From Paenibacillus xerothermodurans (GTDB taxonomy: Bacteria; Bacillota; Bacilli; Paenibacillales; NBRC-103111), in assembly GCF_002220865.2 (NCBI RefSeq), contig NZ_NHRJ02000018.1, positions 1 through 64,000 on the forward strand: DNA of 64,000 bases, read 5' to 3'. The stretch's first letter is position 1; each line of letters starts with the position of its first letter. Made by a program: the position numbers and the translations under genes. This document shows positions 27,902-42,069 of this stretch, one piece after another. The notes below the pieces were generated by a model. It made no database searches. It was not told the origin of the DNA and saw only the letters and a program-made list of their open reading frames with translations.

Positions 27902-27928
27902 GCTAAGAATTCAACTTAGCGTTTTTTT
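27902..27928 (+). promoter_or_regulatory. Hairpin plus T run at the extreme 5' end of the cggR transcript
   Basis: GCTAAG-AATTCAA-CTTAGC followed by GTTTTTTT, beginning within a few bases of the predicted transcription start. It looks like a terminator, but at this position it would act on a nascent RNA of under 30 nucleotides, so a 5' stabiliser is equally possible. Confidence 0.5.
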
Positions 27929-27936
27929 GGAAGTTG

Positions 27937-27972
27937 TGGGACTGAAAACGTATCGCCGGGACGAAAAAGGTC
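27937..27972 (+). promoter_or_regulatory. CggR operator
   Basis: Two direct half-sites fit the Bacillus CggR operator (GGGAC-N6-TGTC, N4, CGGGAC-N6-TGTC). Here TGGGAC-N6-CGTA is followed by N4 and CGGGAC-N6-GGTC, with the same spacings. It lies downstream of the promoter, as in B. subtilis, so CggR bound here would block elongation until fructose-1,6-bisphosphate relieves it. Confidence 0.75.
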
Positions 27973-27994
27973 CATATTCGCGGGAGTGTGTTTC

Positions 27995-29023
27995 ATGAAG
28001 GAAATACTCAATATTCAAAAGCAGCTTCTGCCGGATCTAATCGACACGATGAAAAAAAGGTATACAATTCTACAGCACATTATGGTGTCAGGCGTTGTGG
28101 GGCGTCGAACGTTAGCCGGTTCGCTGAATATGACCGAGCGCGTACTGCGCGGCGAGGTGGATTTTCTCAAGGCGCAGGGATTGCTGGAGATTGAATCATC
28201 CGGTATGCGAATTAGCGACTCGGGACGCCATCTGCTGGAGAGCATGGAGCCGCTCGCCAAGGAATTGTTCGGTTTGAATGAGCTGGAGGAGCGTATACGG
28301 CTGCACTTCGGACTCAAACAGGTCGTTGTTGTGCCCGGAGACTCCGATGTGTCGTCTCACACCAAGAAGGAGCTTGGGCGGGCAGGCGCAGCAGTGCTGA
28401 GAAAGTATGTCGCCCACAACGAGGTTATTGCTGTAACCGGTGGCTCAACAATGGCGGAGGTCGCTTATCATTTAACGTCTTCCACATCTCTGAAAGGGAG
28501 CTGGTTCGTGCCTGCGAGGGGCGGACTCGGTGAGAGTGTGGAGCTGCAGGCGAACACGATCGCATCGACCATGGCCAAGAAAACTGGGGCCAGCTACAGG
28601 CTGCTGCATGTCCCGGATCATCTCGGCGAGGAAGCTTATCAGTCGTTAATGCAGGATGCCACGATTTCCGAGATTATCGATTTTATCCGTAGAGCTCGTA
28701 TCGTCATACACGGCATAGGAGAAGCTATGGTGATGGCACGGCGCCGTAAGGTGGACGAAGCCACTACGGCCAGTCTGCGCGCGGACGGAGCTTACGCCGA
28801 GGCGTTCGGGTACTATTTTGACCGCAAGGGCGAAATATTACATAAAATGCCAACCGTAGGCTTACGAATTGAAGATATTCAACAGATGGACCGAGTTATC
28901 GGCGTCGCGGGTGGTAAGAGCAAGGGAGAGGCGATAGCGTCCATCCTGCAATTCGGCCACGAAGATATTCTGGTGACGGATGAAGCCGCCGCGACAGAAA
29001 TCGTAAATATGTTGTCATCTTGA
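27995..29023 (+). CDS. cggR: Central glycolytic genes regulator CggR (SorC family)
   Basis: A 342-residue SorC/DeoR-type repressor. The N-terminal winged HTH (GRRTLAGSLNMTERVLRGEV) is followed by a sugar-phosphate-binding domain with VTGGSTMAEVAYHL and the C-terminal VAGGKSKGEAIASIL phosphate-binding loop. It senses fructose-1,6-bisphosphate and controls the gapA-pgk-tpiA-gpmI-eno genes downstream. Start 27995 has GGGAG eight bases upstream. The operator in its own leader implies autoregulation. Confidence 0.95.
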   Translation: MKEILNIQKQLLPDLIDTMKKRYTILQHIMVSGVVGRRTLAGSLNMTERVLRGEVDFLKAQGLLEIESSGMRISDSGRHLLESMEPLAKELFGLNELEERIRLHFGLKQVVVVPGDSDVSSHTKKELGRAGAAVLRKYVAHNEVIAVTGGSTMAEVAYHLTSSTSLKGSWFVPARGGLGESVELQANTIASTMAKKTGASYRLLHVPDHLGEEAYQSLMQDATISEIIDFIRRARIVIHGIGEAMVMARRRKVDEATTASLRADGAYAEAFGYYFDRKGEILHKMPTVGLRIEDIQQMDRVIGVAGGKSKGEAIASILQFGHEDILVTDEAAATEIVNMLSS

Positions 29024-29072
29024 TGGGCTTTTGCCTGTCTTGACATATAAAAACTACTATAAAAATTTTTAG

Positions 29073-30089
<1,017 letters not shown>

Positions 30090-30334
30090 GTTAAGAATTG
30101 TGGTTATGACATAAGCGCTTGTCACTGGTTTCGCGTATGAGGCATAGCGAGGTACTCACGCGTCTAGGAGTGAAGTGGCTGTGAGATGTGTCTGCAGGCT
30201 GTGGACATTCTCACTGTCGTCACTGGCTCTGGACTGCACGAGTACGTTCGCCATCGCCCGTGCGCGAAAGCTTTGGCGCTGCCTAGTCGTACCCACAATT
30301 TTTTGTGTAAGAACGAAAAGGAGGCGTGTGCGGA
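30090..30334. other. Gap between gapA and pgk
   Basis: 245 bases with no ORF or clear terminator, unusually long for adjacent genes of this operon. Several short inverted elements are present but none with a T run. A processing site or internal promoter for pgk is possible; I cannot point to a convincing pair of boxes. Confidence 0.45.
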
Positions 30335-32342
<2,008 letters not shown>

Positions 32343-32343
32343 C

Positions 32344-33876
32344 ATGGCCACACCAAAACCGGTAGCATTGATTATACTGGACGGCTTCGGCCTTCGCGGC
32401 GAGACCGTTGGTAACGCGGTAGCACAGGCGTTCAAACCGAACTTTGACCGGTACTGGGCGGAATATCCCCACACAACTTTGACGGCTTCCGGTGAGGCAG
32501 TGGGGCTGCCCGAGGGCCAAATGGGTAATTCAGAAGTGGGCCATTTGAATATCGGCGCCGGACGCACCGTGTATCAGGATTTAACACGTATCTCCAAATC
32601 CATCCGGGATGGCGAATTTTTCGAGAATGAGACGATTCTCGGTGCCATACGCCATGCGAAAAACGCAGGAAAAAAACTGCACCTGTACGGGCTGCTGTCT
32701 GACGGCGGAGTACATAGTCATATAGCCCACTTGTTTGCGCTGTTGGAAGTGTGCAAGAAGGAGCAGTTCACGGAAGTGTACATTCACGCGTTCCTGGACG
32801 GCCGCGATGTCGCGCCGGACAGCGCTAAGGCTTACATGTCTGACCTGCTGGCCAAGATCGACGAGATTGGGGTAGGGAAGCTCGCAACAGTCCAAGGGCG
32901 TTATTATGCCATGGACCGGGATAGCCGATGGGAACGGACGGAAAAGTCCTATCGTGCGATGGTATATGGCGAGGGTCCGCAATATAACGATCCGATGAAG
33001 GCAATCGTCGAATCGTACGAGAAGTCGGTGTTCGACGAGTTCGTAATGCCTACAGTGATAGTGGAAGCTGACGGCTCGCCCGTGGGTTTGGTGGAATCCG
33101 GAGACGCAGTTGTCTTTTTCAACTTCCGACCGGACCGCGCCATCCAGCTGTCTCAGGTGTTCACGAACAATGATTTCCGTGGCTTCGAACGCGGCGAGAA
33201 GGCTCCCACTAATCTGCATTTTGTCTGTCTGACGCTTTTCAGCGAGTCTGTTGACGGTTATGTCGCGTATAAGCCAAAGAACTTAGACAACACGTTAGGT
33301 GAAGTGCTCGTTCAGAATAACTTGAAGCAGCTGCGTATTGCAGAGACGGAGAAGTATCCCCACGTTACTTTCTTTTTCAGCGGCGGCCGCGATGTTGAAC
33401 TTGAGGGTGAAACCCGTATTCTCATCAATTCACCGAAGGTAGCCACTTACGATCTCAAGCCTGAAATGAGTGCGTATGAAGTCGCGGAGGCGGCAGTGGC
33501 TGAAATCGAAGCAGAGCGGCAGGATGTGATTATACTTAACTTTGCCAACCCCGACATGGTAGGCCACTCCGGTCTGCTGGAGCCCACGGTAAAAGCCGTG
33601 GAAGCAACAGATGCTTGCCTAGGCAAAGTAGTGGATGCCGTGTTGGCTAAAGGCGGCGTCGCGCTGATCACAGCGGACCACGGTAACGCCGACCTGGTCA
33701 CCAATGAGGACGGAAGCCGTAATACGGCGCACACGACGAATCCGGTTCCTTTTATTCTCACGTCCAAAAATGTTACACTGAGAAATGACGGAATTTTGGC
33801 GGATATTGCTCCGACCATTCTGAAGCTGTTGGCAGTGCCGCAGCCGGAAGAGATGACGGGAACCGCATTGATCTAA
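32344..33876 (+). CDS. gpmI: Phosphoglycerate mutase, cofactor-independent
   Basis: A 510-residue manganese enzyme of the alkaline phosphatase superfamily. Metal-binding LIILDGFG with Asp13, catalytic Ser63 in [14 protein letters not shown], and later TADHGNAD and [13 protein letters not shown] 32344 directly follows the tpiA stop and has GGGGG upstream; a longer frame back to 32167 would overlap tpiA and is not real. Confidence 0.97.
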   Translation: MATPKPVALIILDGFGLRGETVGNAVAQAFKPNFDRYWAEYPHTTLTASGEAVGLPEGQMGNSEVGHLNIGAGRTVYQDLTRISKSIRDGEFFENETILGAIRHAKNAGKKLHLYGLLSDGGVHSHIAHLFALLEVCKKEQFTEVYIHAFLDGRDVAPDSAKAYMSDLLAKIDEIGVGKLATVQGRYYAMDRDSRWERTEKSYRAMVYGEGPQYNDPMKAIVESYEKSVFDEFVMPTVIVEADGSPVGLVESGDAVVFFNFRPDRAIQLSQVFTNNDFRGFERGEKAPTNLHFVCLTLFSESVDGYVAYKPKNLDNTLGEVLVQNNLKQLRIAETEKYPHVTFFFSGGRDVELEGETRILINSPKVATYDLKPEMSAYEVAEAAVAEIEAERQDVIILNFANPDMVGHSGLLEPTVKAVEATDACLGKVVDAVLAKGGVALITADHGNADLVTNEDGSRNTAHTTNPVPFILTSKNVTLRNDGILADIAPTILKLLAVPQPEEMTGTALI

Positions 33877-33933
33877 GCCTGACGGATGGACCGTTTCTAA
33901 GGTCTGTCACCCGGCGAACTTAACAAAAGATGA

Positions 33934-35241
<1,308 letters not shown>

Positions 35242-35285
35242 CAGCAGTATGTGGTGGGTAAGCCCACTGTAGACTGTTTTCACAT

Positions 35286-35315
35286 GGTGGTGGTAGCCTA
35301 TACCGCCACCTTTTT
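35286..35315 (+). terminator. Terminator after eno
   Basis: GGTGGTGGTA and TACCGCCACC arms with one imperfect pair, followed by TTTTT. It ends the glycolytic operon. Confidence 0.85.
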
Positions 35316-35463
35316 ATGTCCGGGATATGCAATCGGCCTGCGCCACAGTTACTATGGAGGATGGCCTATGGGCGTTAAGGGAACAGCCAGCTGTTCACGT
35401 ACTCACGCGCACTGCTGCCGTGCCCAGCTGGCAGAGCTCACATATCCAGTAGGAGGGATCTGA

Positions 35464-36174
35464 ATGAATTGGGTGAAAACTGCATTGTTTCTCATCGGGT
35501 CGGCTGTGCTGACCCGATTGATCCCTTTTTCCTCGTTTTTTCGCAGTCTGGATACGATGGTCCATGAATTCGGCCACGCGCTGGTCACGTTGGCGCTGTC
35601 AGGACAGGTTATGTATATCGAGCTCTTCGCTAACCATAGCGGTTTGACGTATACGCGGGTAATGAACAACTGGAGCCAGATTCCGATCTCTCTGTCCGGG
35701 TACATCACGGCTTCGTTGTTTGCCGTATTTTTATTCAAGCTGCGTGCCCGCGACAAACACCGGTTAGGACTACAGCTTATCACATTGGTGGCGACTATAT
35801 CGCTGGTTTTATTCGTCCGCAATGAATATGGGATGATGTGGTTGATCGGATTTATTCTGTTGAACATCATTATGTTGGCGCTGATGCCCCGTTGGTTGAG
35901 CAGCGGTTACTATCTGCTGCTTGCATTTCTTACGTTAGAGGAATCGGTGTTGGGCCCGATCTCGCTGATTGTTTACGCATGGGAAAATCCTGCCGCTGCC
36001 GGTGATGCCACTAATTTGGCGGAGCTTACGGCGATGCCGGCAATTGCTTGGGCGGTTTTGTTCACGTTGTTTGCACTGGGCTGCGCAAAAAGTGCGATCC
36101 AGGCATTGTCGGGCGGGAGAAAACGGACGCGCACGCCTAATCCGGCAATGCAATACGACCGGCGCATAGAGTGA
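35464..36174 (+). CDS. M50-family-like membrane protein
   Basis: A 236-residue integral membrane protein with about six hydrophobic segments. Near residue 34 it has HEFGHALVTLALSG, the HExxH zinc signature of M50 peptidases. Similar small proteins in Bacillota are annotated as M50 (M50B-type) metallopeptidases; the substrate is not known. The last ~25 residues are basic. TAGGAGGGATC precedes the ATG. It sits alone between the glycolytic operon terminator and the secG promoter. Confidence 0.75.
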   Translation: MNWVKTALFLIGSAVLTRLIPFSSFFRSLDTMVHEFGHALVTLALSGQVMYIELFANHSGLTYTRVMNNWSQIPISLSGYITASLFAVFLFKLRARDKHRLGLQLITLVATISLVLFVRNEYGMMWLIGFILLNIIMLALMPRWLSSGYYLLLAFLTLEESVLGPISLIVYAWENPAAAGDATNLAELTAMPAIAWAVLFTLFALGCAKSAIQALSGGRKRTRTPNPAMQYDRRIE

Positions 36175-36316
36175 ACGGTGCATCAGATACAGCACGGCTA
36201 TTGGTGGGGCGCTTGTCGCGATATTGTTGTGAATCCACTGGCTCGCTTGAGTTTCGCTGCAGCGCAAGCAGACCAATTCTACTAGACCGGTGACTACCCT
36301 GCGCCGCAAGCATAGA

Positions 36317-36345
36317 TTGCCAGTAGGAAGGCTTCATGTTATAAT
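36317..36345 (+). promoter_or_regulatory. Sigma-A promoter for secG
   Basis: TTGCCA, 17 bases, TATAAT, about 80 bases upstream of the secG start. Confidence 0.78.
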
Positions 36346-36423
36346 ATGATTACTGTCTATTTTACGATTTAAGGTCATGGCGGCCTTTGTTTTTACGGGA
36401 GATCTTTTGCAGGAGGTGGAAAC

Positions 36424-36663
36424 ATGGAAGTTGTTTTGAAAATCATACTAGTGATAGCTTCTCTGGGTTTGATTGCGGTCGTACTACTTCAACAAGGGAA
36501 AAGCGCAGGGTTATCCGGTGCCATCTCCGGTGGTGCGGAGCATCTGTTCGGTAAGCAAAAGGCGCGCGGTCTGGAACTATTTTTGGCACGTTTAACTATG
36601 GGATTGGCAGTCGCATTCTTCGTTCTTTCGCTTGTGGTTGCTTACTTCGTGCAGCAAACTTAA
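36424..36663 (+). CDS. secG: Preprotein translocase subunit SecG
   Basis: A 79-residue protein with two hydrophobic spans around the conserved cytoplasmic loop (VLLQQGKSAGLSGAISGGAE, then LFGKQKARGLE). It is the non-essential third subunit of SecYEG. GCAGGAGGTGG precedes the start. The eno-secG-rnr-smpB order is standard for Bacillota. Confidence 0.96.
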   Translation: MEVVLKIILVIASLGLIAVVLLQQGKSAGLSGAISGGAEHLFGKQKARGLELFLARLTMGLAVAFFVLSLVVAYFVQQT

Positions 36664-36678
36664 AAACCTCGAACAATG

Positions 36679-36710
36679 CAGCAGGGCAATGCAGCTCCTG
36701 CTGTTTTTTT
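36679..36710 (+). terminator. Terminator after secG
   Basis: CAGCAGG and CCTGCTG arms, an 11-base loop and seven T residues. Confidence 0.9.
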
Positions 36711-37163
36711 GTGCCAGATGGAGGAGGGCGCGGCGGGGTGCGTTGACAGCGGATCAGCCTGTCCGGCACGTTTCCCAGCACGGACAAGCCTGTCCCGCAC
36801 GTTGCACCAGCACTAGCTTGGTTGGAGAATCCTGGCAATGCATTCCGGTTAACGGCGGCTTGTTGGAGAAGCCGAGTTAGGACCTGGAAGGTGCAGCGGC
36901 GTTGAAGCTCGGACAAGCGCGATGGAGCGCCAGTATGCCAACAGATGACCACGCCGCTGCCAGTGAGCAAGCATATCATACTAATAACATCCCTCAGATG
37001 TCAGCCAGCCGCTGGCAACGGCGAAGGACCTGGCGAGCCGGTAGACACGGGGTAGAAACTTGCGTTGGCAGAAATAAAGCGTGCAGCAGATAGCACGCCA
37101 GTGTTTTCCCAAACCAAAAATGGGTAAAACTATAGATAGGTTGTAAAGAAGGAGGGTGAGATT
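36711..37163. other. secG-rnr intergenic region with a short tandem duplication
   Basis: 453 bases without a supported gene. Around 36756-36817 a 31-bp unit occurs twice (AGCCTGTCCGGCACGTT and AGCCTGTCCCGCACGTT, each followed by CCAGCAC), slightly diverged. The rest holds nothing recognisable until the AAGGAGGGTGAG ribosome binding site of rnr. Confidence 0.5.
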
Positions 37164-39677
37164 ATGATACAACGCGATGATATATTGGATTTTATGAGAG
37201 AAACGGCATATAAACCGATGACATATCAAGAGTTGGAAAAACATTTTCAAATTGACAGCGCTCAGGATTTCAAGGATTTTCTAAAACTGTTGAACACATT
37301 AGAAAATGAGGGTCATATTTTAAGAACACGCAACGAGCGTTACGGTGTGCCGGAACGGATGAATTTGCTGCGCGGAAAGCTGCAGGCTCACGCAAAAGGA
37401 TTTGGGTTTCTTATTCCTGAGGACCGTGACCATCCGGACGTGTACATACACGCCAATGATATGGCTGGAGCCATGAACGGAGACACCATTTTGGTGCGTA
37501 TTACGGCTAAAAGTGCTGGCGGCGGTAGAATGGAGGGCGAAGTCGTACGTGTTGTGAGTCGCGCGAATAAGGAAATCGTCGGCTTATTTCAGATGAATGA
37601 AGGCTACGCTTTTGTGATTCCCGATGACAAGCGCGTCGTGCGGGATGTTTTTGTTCCTAAAGAAGCATTCAATGGAGCAATGGATGGGCACAAAGTGGTC
37701 GTCCGTATTGTGACATATCCGGAGGGCCGTGCGGCTGCTGAAGGGGAAGTCATTGAAATTTTGGGGCACAAGAACGATCCGGGTGTGGATATCATCTCCA
37801 TTATACGTAAACACCAACTGCCGGAGTCTTTCCCCGAAGAAGTCTTGGAGGAAGCACAGGCGGTCCCTGAGACCATTTCGGCAGCTGACTTGGTTGGCCG
37901 TCGGGATTTGCGGAAAAAACGCATTGTCACTATTGACGGTGAGGATGCAAAGGATTTGGACGATGCTGTAAATGTGGAACGGCTCGAGAACGGCAATTAC
38001 CTGTTGGGCGTGCACATTGCCGATGTGAGTTATTATGTGACGGAAGGTTCGGCGTTGGACCGTGAGGCATATAACCGCGGGTGCAGCGCGTATTTAGTCG
38101 ACCGGGTGATTCCTATGCTTCCGCACCGACTGTCCAACGGCATCTGCTCTTTGAATCCACGGGTGGATCGGCTGACCATGTCCTGTGAGATGGAGTTCGA
38201 CCAGAACGCTAACGTGGTGCGTCACGATGTTTTCACAAGTGTAATCAACACCACTGAGCGCATGACCTATAACAACGTTCGTAAGCTTTTATCAGATGAG
38301 GCGGAGCCGGAGTTGCTGGAGCGCTATGAGCATCTAATGGATGATTTCCGTGCGATGAAGGAGCTTGCAATGAAGCTGCGCGGGCGCAGAATGAAGCGCG
38401 GTGCGATTGACTTTGACTTTCAGGAAGCCAAAATTTTGGTGGATGAAAGCGGCAAGCCCACGGGCATTGTGAAAAGGGAGCGCTCCAGCGCGGAGCAAAT
38501 CATCGAGGAGTTCATGTTGGTCGCAAACGAGACGGTCGCTGAGCATTTTCATTGGCTGAAAGTGCCGTTCTTGTATCGCGTTCATGAGGATCCTGATTCT
38601 GAAAAGCTGATGCACTTCATGGAATTCATCACTAATTTCGGTTATGTGGTGCGCGGCAAAGGGAACACCGTTCATCCAAGGGCGCTGCAGACGCTATTGG
38701 ACGAGATCAAGGGCACGAAGGAAGAAACCGTCATCAGTACGGTGATGCTTCGTTCCATGAAACAGGCGAAATATGACGCGCAAAATACGGGACATTTTGG
38801 ACTCGCGGCGGAATTTTATTCTCATTTTACATCTCCGATACGCCGTTATCCGGATTTGATCATACATCGCGTAATACGTGAAGTGTTGGAAAAAGGGTTA
38901 ATGCACGACGAGAAACGACACGAATATCTGTCCGCGCGAATGGATGACATTGCTAAACAATCGTCTGAGCGCGAGCGTGTGGCCGTTGATGCGGAGCGGG
39001 AAACCGAGGCTTTGAAAAAGGCGGAGTTCATGCAGGATAAGGTCGGCGAGGAATTTGACGGCATCATCAGCAGTGTCACGAGCTTCGGTATCTTCGTAGA
39101 ATTGGATAATACGGTGGAAGGCCTGATTCGCTTAAGTGATATGCATGACGATTATTATCATTATCATGAGGCGCAGCATGCTTTGATCGGGGAGCGCACA
39201 TCGAGAATTTATCGCTTGGGCGATGAAGTGAAGGTACGTGTAGCCCGCGTTAGCACGGAGGAGCACACGATTGATTTTGAGCTCGTGGATATGAAACCAC
39301 GGCGGCAGAAGGTAAGCTTGGTGGACGCGCTGGGTGCAGTGCGCCGCGGGAAAAAGGGCGGCCGCGGAGCGCGGGGTCAGCGGGAGCGGACCGCAACAGC
39401 GGGCGGACGGCGCGGTGCAGCCGGTGCTGCCGGCCGTGCTGTGGCAGGCGCCAAGACCGCAGCCGGCGCCAAGAGCGCGGCCGGAGCCAAACGCGCCGCC
39501 GCCGGCACGGCGAGCCGGGCCGGAGCGCGTAAGGGCGCGGCGGCAACCGGAGCCGGAGCCGCGAGGGGCACCGGCGTCGAGGCCGCCAAGGCGCGCGGGC
39601 TTGAAGCGGGCGCCGCAACAGGTGCACGCGCAGGCGCCGGAGGACGGCGGCGCAAGAAGAAGCTGGCGAAAAAGTAA
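37164..39677 (+). CDS. rnr: Ribonuclease R with long basic C-terminal tail
   Basis: An 837-residue 3'-5' exoribonuclease that degrades structured RNA and works with tmRNA/SmpB encoded just downstream. An N-terminal winged-helix and cold-shock region is followed by the RNB catalytic domain (TIDGEDAKDLDDAVNVE with the Mg-binding Asp cluster, then YRVHEDPD) and an S1 domain from about residue 635 (FDGIISSVTSFGIFVELDNT). From about residue 725 the protein becomes an Ala/Gly/Arg/Lys low-complexity tail with recurring AGAK/AGAR units, ending GGRRRKKKLAKK. This stretch is much richer in GC than the rest of the gene. Confidence 0.95.
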   Translation: MIQRDDILDFMRETAYKPMTYQELEKHFQIDSAQDFKDFLKLLNTLENEGHILRTRNERYGVPERMNLLRGKLQAHAKGFGFLIPEDRDHPDVYIHANDMAGAMNGDTILVRITAKSAGGGRMEGEVVRVVSRANKEIVGLFQMNEGYAFVIPDDKRVVRDVFVPKEAFNGAMDGHKVVVRIVTYPEGRAAAEGEVIEILGHKNDPGVDIISIIRKHQLPESFPEEVLEEAQAVPETISAADLVGRRDLRKKRIVTIDGEDAKDLDDAVNVERLENGNYLLGVHIADVSYYVTEGSALDREAYNRGCSAYLVDRVIPMLPHRLSNGICSLNPRVDRLTMSCEMEFDQNANVVRHDVFTSVINTTERMTYNNVRKLLSDEAEPELLERYEHLMDDFRAMKELAMKLRGRRMKRGAIDFDFQEAKILVDESGKPTGIVKRERSSAEQIIEEFMLVANETVAEHFHWLKVPFLYRVHEDPDSEKLMHFMEFITNFGYVVRGKGNTVHPRALQTLLDEIKGTKEETVISTVMLRSMKQAKYDAQNTGHFGLAAEFYSHFTSPIRRYPDLIIHRVIREVLEKGLMHDEKRHEYLSARMDDIAKQSSERERVAVDAERETEALKKAEFMQDKVGEEFDGIISSVTSFGIFVELDNTVEGLIRLSDMHDDYYHYHEAQHALIGERTSRIYRLGDEVKVRVARVSTEEHTIDFELVDMKPRRQKVSLVDALGAVRRGKKGGRGARGQRERTATAGGRRGAAGAAGRAVAGAKTAAGAKSAAGAKRAAAGTASRAGARKGAAATGAGAARGTGVEAAKARGLEAGAATGARAGAGGRRRKKKLAKK

Positions 39678-39694
39678 CGCCAGCGCTTGCTTCG

Positions 39695-39734
39695 AAGGGA
39701 TGGAGTTGGTAAAATAAACTCCAGTCCCTTTTTC
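39695..39734 (+). terminator. Terminator between rnr and smpB
   Basis: AAGGGATGGAGTT and AACTCCAGTCCCTT arms with a bulge, followed by TTT. It sits close to the smpB ribosome binding site and may only partly terminate. Confidence 0.7.
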
Positions 39735-39763
39735 GGGTGTTATGGGGAAGGAGTGACGGTTGC

Positions 39764-40243
39764 ATGAGTAAGAAAGCCGACGGCAAAGTTCTTGCGCAGA
39801 ACAAGAAGGCTTCACACGACTATTTTATCGAAGACACCTATGAATGCGGCTTGGTATTAACGGGCACGGAGATTAAATCTTTGCGTCTCGGTCGCGCAAA
39901 TATCGGTGATGCATTCGCAACCATCCGCAACGGGGAAGCGTTCGTGCATAACATTCATATCAGTCCGTTCGAACAGGGAAACCGTTTTAATCCCACAGAT
40001 CCCACACGCGCACGCAAGCTGCTGCTGAAGAAGGCGGAAATTCGCAAGCTGCTTGGCCTAGCCAAGCAGGAAGGTTACACGCTGGTGCCGCTAAAGATTT
40101 ATGTGCGTAACGGCTTTGCCAAGCTGCTTTTGGGCTTAGGCAAAGGGAAAAAGCAATATGACAAGCGCGCAACGGCAGCCAAACGCGATGCTCAGCGGGA
40201 TATTCAACGGGCAATGCGCGAAAAGCAAAAGATCGCCAGGTAG
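39764..40243 (+). CDS. smpB: SsrA-binding protein SmpB
   Basis: A 159-residue OB-fold protein that delivers tmRNA to stalled ribosomes. Core signatures are [34 protein letters not shown] and the basic C-terminal tail ([20 protein letters not shown]). Start 39764 has AAGGAG ten bases upstream; an extension to 39737 is unlikely. The tmRNA gene follows 159 bases downstream. Confidence 0.97.
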   Translation: MSKKADGKVLAQNKKASHDYFIEDTYECGLVLTGTEIKSLRLGRANIGDAFATIRNGEAFVHNIHISPFEQGNRFNPTDPTRARKLLLKKAEIRKLLGLAKQEGYTLVPLKIYVRNGFAKLLLGLGKGKKQYDKRATAAKRDAQRDIQRAMREKQKIAR

Positions 40244-40290
40244 GTTACACCAGATGTGCCACACGGTGGCGGCGCTTCCATGAACTAACC

Positions 40291-40319
40291 CTGCAATTAG
40301 TGCGGAAGTATGCTATACT
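40291..40319 (+). promoter_or_regulatory. Candidate extended -10 promoter for ssrA
   Basis: TGCTATACT is an extended -10 box; the matching -35 position reads CTGCAA at 17 bases. The transcript would start near 40326. Before the mature tmRNA 5' end (40403) it would include an AGAGC/TCCCG-CGGGA/GCTCT hairpin at 40366-40395. Confidence 0.5.
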
Positions 40320-40402
40320 GAAAGGGCATCAAGGATAAACTTTTTTTCATAACCTTTTGTTTTATAGAGCTTCCCGACTAGCCACCGGGAGCTCTTCTAT
40401 GC

Positions 40403-40763
40403 GGGGACGTTCTTGGATTCGACGGGGATAGTTCGAGCATGGGTAGCGGGTAGTGGGGACGCGACCACTTCATCAACGCTAAAGCCTATTAAATGGCAAA
40501 CAACAACAATCTTACGCTTTCGCAGCTTAATAACCTGTGAGCGTGCTTCTACCTTCCATCGCCCATGTGGCGGGATAGGGGCTCAACTTTAGTGGGATAC
40601 GCTGTCTAGTCTCCGCCTGGGGCTAGCTGAAGAAGACAATCAGGCTGACCCAACGCACAGCCGGTTACGGGGCGATGCTCGGGTGACATCAAAACTGTGA
40701 CTACACTCGTAGAAGCCTATGTGGCGTTATCTTCGGACAGGGGTTCGACTCCCCTCGTCTCCA
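40403..40763 (+). ncRNA. ssrA: Transfer-messenger RNA (tmRNA)
   Basis: A 361-nucleotide tmRNA. The 5' GGGGACG pairs with the 3' CGTCTCC of the tRNA-like domain, and the T arm reads AGGGGTTCGACTCCCCT. The tag reading frame GGC AAA CAA CAA CAA TCT TAC GCT TTC GCA GCT then TAA TAA encodes GKQQQSYAFAA, ending in the degradation signal AFAA. CCA is not encoded. The last 82 bases recur in diverged form at 42070-42151. Confidence 0.95.
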
Positions 40764-40774
40764 TAAAAAATGAG

Positions 40775-40805
40775 AAAGCACTGACCTAACGGTCGGTGCT
40801 TTTTG
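40775..40805 (+). terminator. Terminator after tmRNA
   Basis: AAAGCACTGACC-TAAC-GGTCGGTGCTTTTT hairpin with T run. Confidence 0.9.
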
Positions 40806-40899
40806 ATAATAGTAATACCGAAGGTTATCTATTTCATAGATTGCATGGGATAAGATACAATATAATCATATCGATTGAGGAAAGCAAAGGGGAGTGTCA

Positions 40900-42051
40900 A
40901 TGGATTTCGCAAAAAGGTTAGACGAATTGAACGTCGGACATGCGATAAAAGGTGAGGTTTTAACCAAGCTGAAGGATATCCTTCCCGTCCTTACAAAGGC
41001 ACGGTTGAGCTTTCTTGCTGCTAATTATCAGCTGCCTGGACGCTCGAAGATGAAGAAGCTGGAGCTTGCAGATGCGTTGTACCAACACTTGACGGATGTC
41101 AATGTGCTACGAAATGCCATACTTCTTGCAGAATCAGAAGAGTGGGAAATAGTACATAGGCTTCTAAAAGCACCTTATGTCCAAGATAACACTATATTTC
41201 CGGGAATGTATTTATTTTTGATGGATAAAGGCTTAGTGTACTCTTTTTATAAAGAAGCGAACCTTTTCATCTTAATCCCTGAGGAGATCAAGGAAGCATA
41301 TGGTAAGTTGCCTCTGAAGGCTTTCCGTGAAGAACGTGATCGTTTACAGCTAATTCTTCAATATATCAATGCGTCGGCCAATTTATACGGAATCTGTCCA
41401 TTGGCCAAGGTTATCGAAATTTTCAATATACAAAATGAGCGTCCATTAACTGAAGCCGAGCTATACGGGGCGTACACGAAGATTACAAGCAGGGCTCGAA
41501 CGTGGTATTTTGAACGCGGAAATGTAATCAATGATTATTTCGGTTACGAAGCTGAGGATGAAATGGAGTTGCTTTTGGAGCAAGTTAAGGACAAACCTTA
41601 CTATATTCCAGACAAGCAAGAGCTGCTAAAATATGCGGATTCAGGTTATTTTGAAAAGACTCCTCAGTTGAATAGATTGCAAGAATATGTTTCGCAGCAT
41701 TTATGCAAGGATGAAACGCTTGTAGATGATCTCGTGGATGATATTCAACTTGCTTGCTCTATGGAAGACTCTTTAGATGCAATCATCTATGAATTTCAAC
41801 GAAGGAGTATTAGCTTCACAAAAAGAGAGCAATTGCAGGCAATTTTACCGTTGATTATGGATGTTTATAATCACACCCGGATTTGGTCTAATCGTGGACA
41901 TACACCTGCCGAACTAGGCTCGGGCTTCAGTCAGTCAAAAAACAAAAACAACGTTATATATCTTGGCCAGCAAGCAGTGTCTTCCAAAGTTGGCAGGAAT
42001 GACCCCTGCCCTTGCGGGAGCGGTAAGAAGTATAAGAAATGCTGTGGCTAG
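40900..42051 (+). CDS. SEC-C motif-containing protein of unknown function
   Basis: A 383-residue protein ending [20 protein letters not shown], a SEC-C zinc-binding motif as found at the C-terminus of SecA and many stand-alone proteins. The ~360 preceding residues are mostly helical and charged, and I recognise no enzymatic motif. Start 40900 follows GGGGAG by five bases; a GTG at 40894 is the alternative. Base composition is visibly AT-richer than the neighbours. It is the only gene between the intact tmRNA 3' end and a decayed direct repeat of it, so it was probably brought in by, or is the remnant of, an element integrated at ssrA. Confidence 0.8.
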   Translation: MDFAKRLDELNVGHAIKGEVLTKLKDILPVLTKARLSFLAANYQLPGRSKMKKLELADALYQHLTDVNVLRNAILLAESEEWEIVHRLLKAPYVQDNTIFPGMYLFLMDKGLVYSFYKEANLFILIPEEIKEAYGKLPLKAFREERDRLQLILQYINASANLYGICPLAKVIEIFNIQNERPLTEAELYGAYTKITSRARTWYFERGNVINDYFGYEAEDEMELLLEQVKDKPYYIPDKQELLKYADSGYFEKTPQLNRLQEYVSQHLCKDETLVDDLVDDIQLACSMEDSLDAIIYEFQRRSISFTKREQLQAILPLIMDVYNHTRIWSNRGHTPAELGSGFSQSKNKNNVIYLGQQAVSSKVGRNDPCPCGSGKKYKKCCG

Positions 42052-42069
42052 GTGGCGCGAGCAGGTCAG

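Noticed and set aside
39132-39815. Long minus-strand and alternative plus-strand frames over the rnr tail
   Set aside because: Low-complexity GC-rich DNA keeps all frames open. Only the rnr frame continues from a conserved domain.
40764-42069. Integrase or excisionase gene between the ssrA repeats
   Set aside because: The only substantial frame is the SEC-C protein, which has no tyrosine or serine recombinase motifs.
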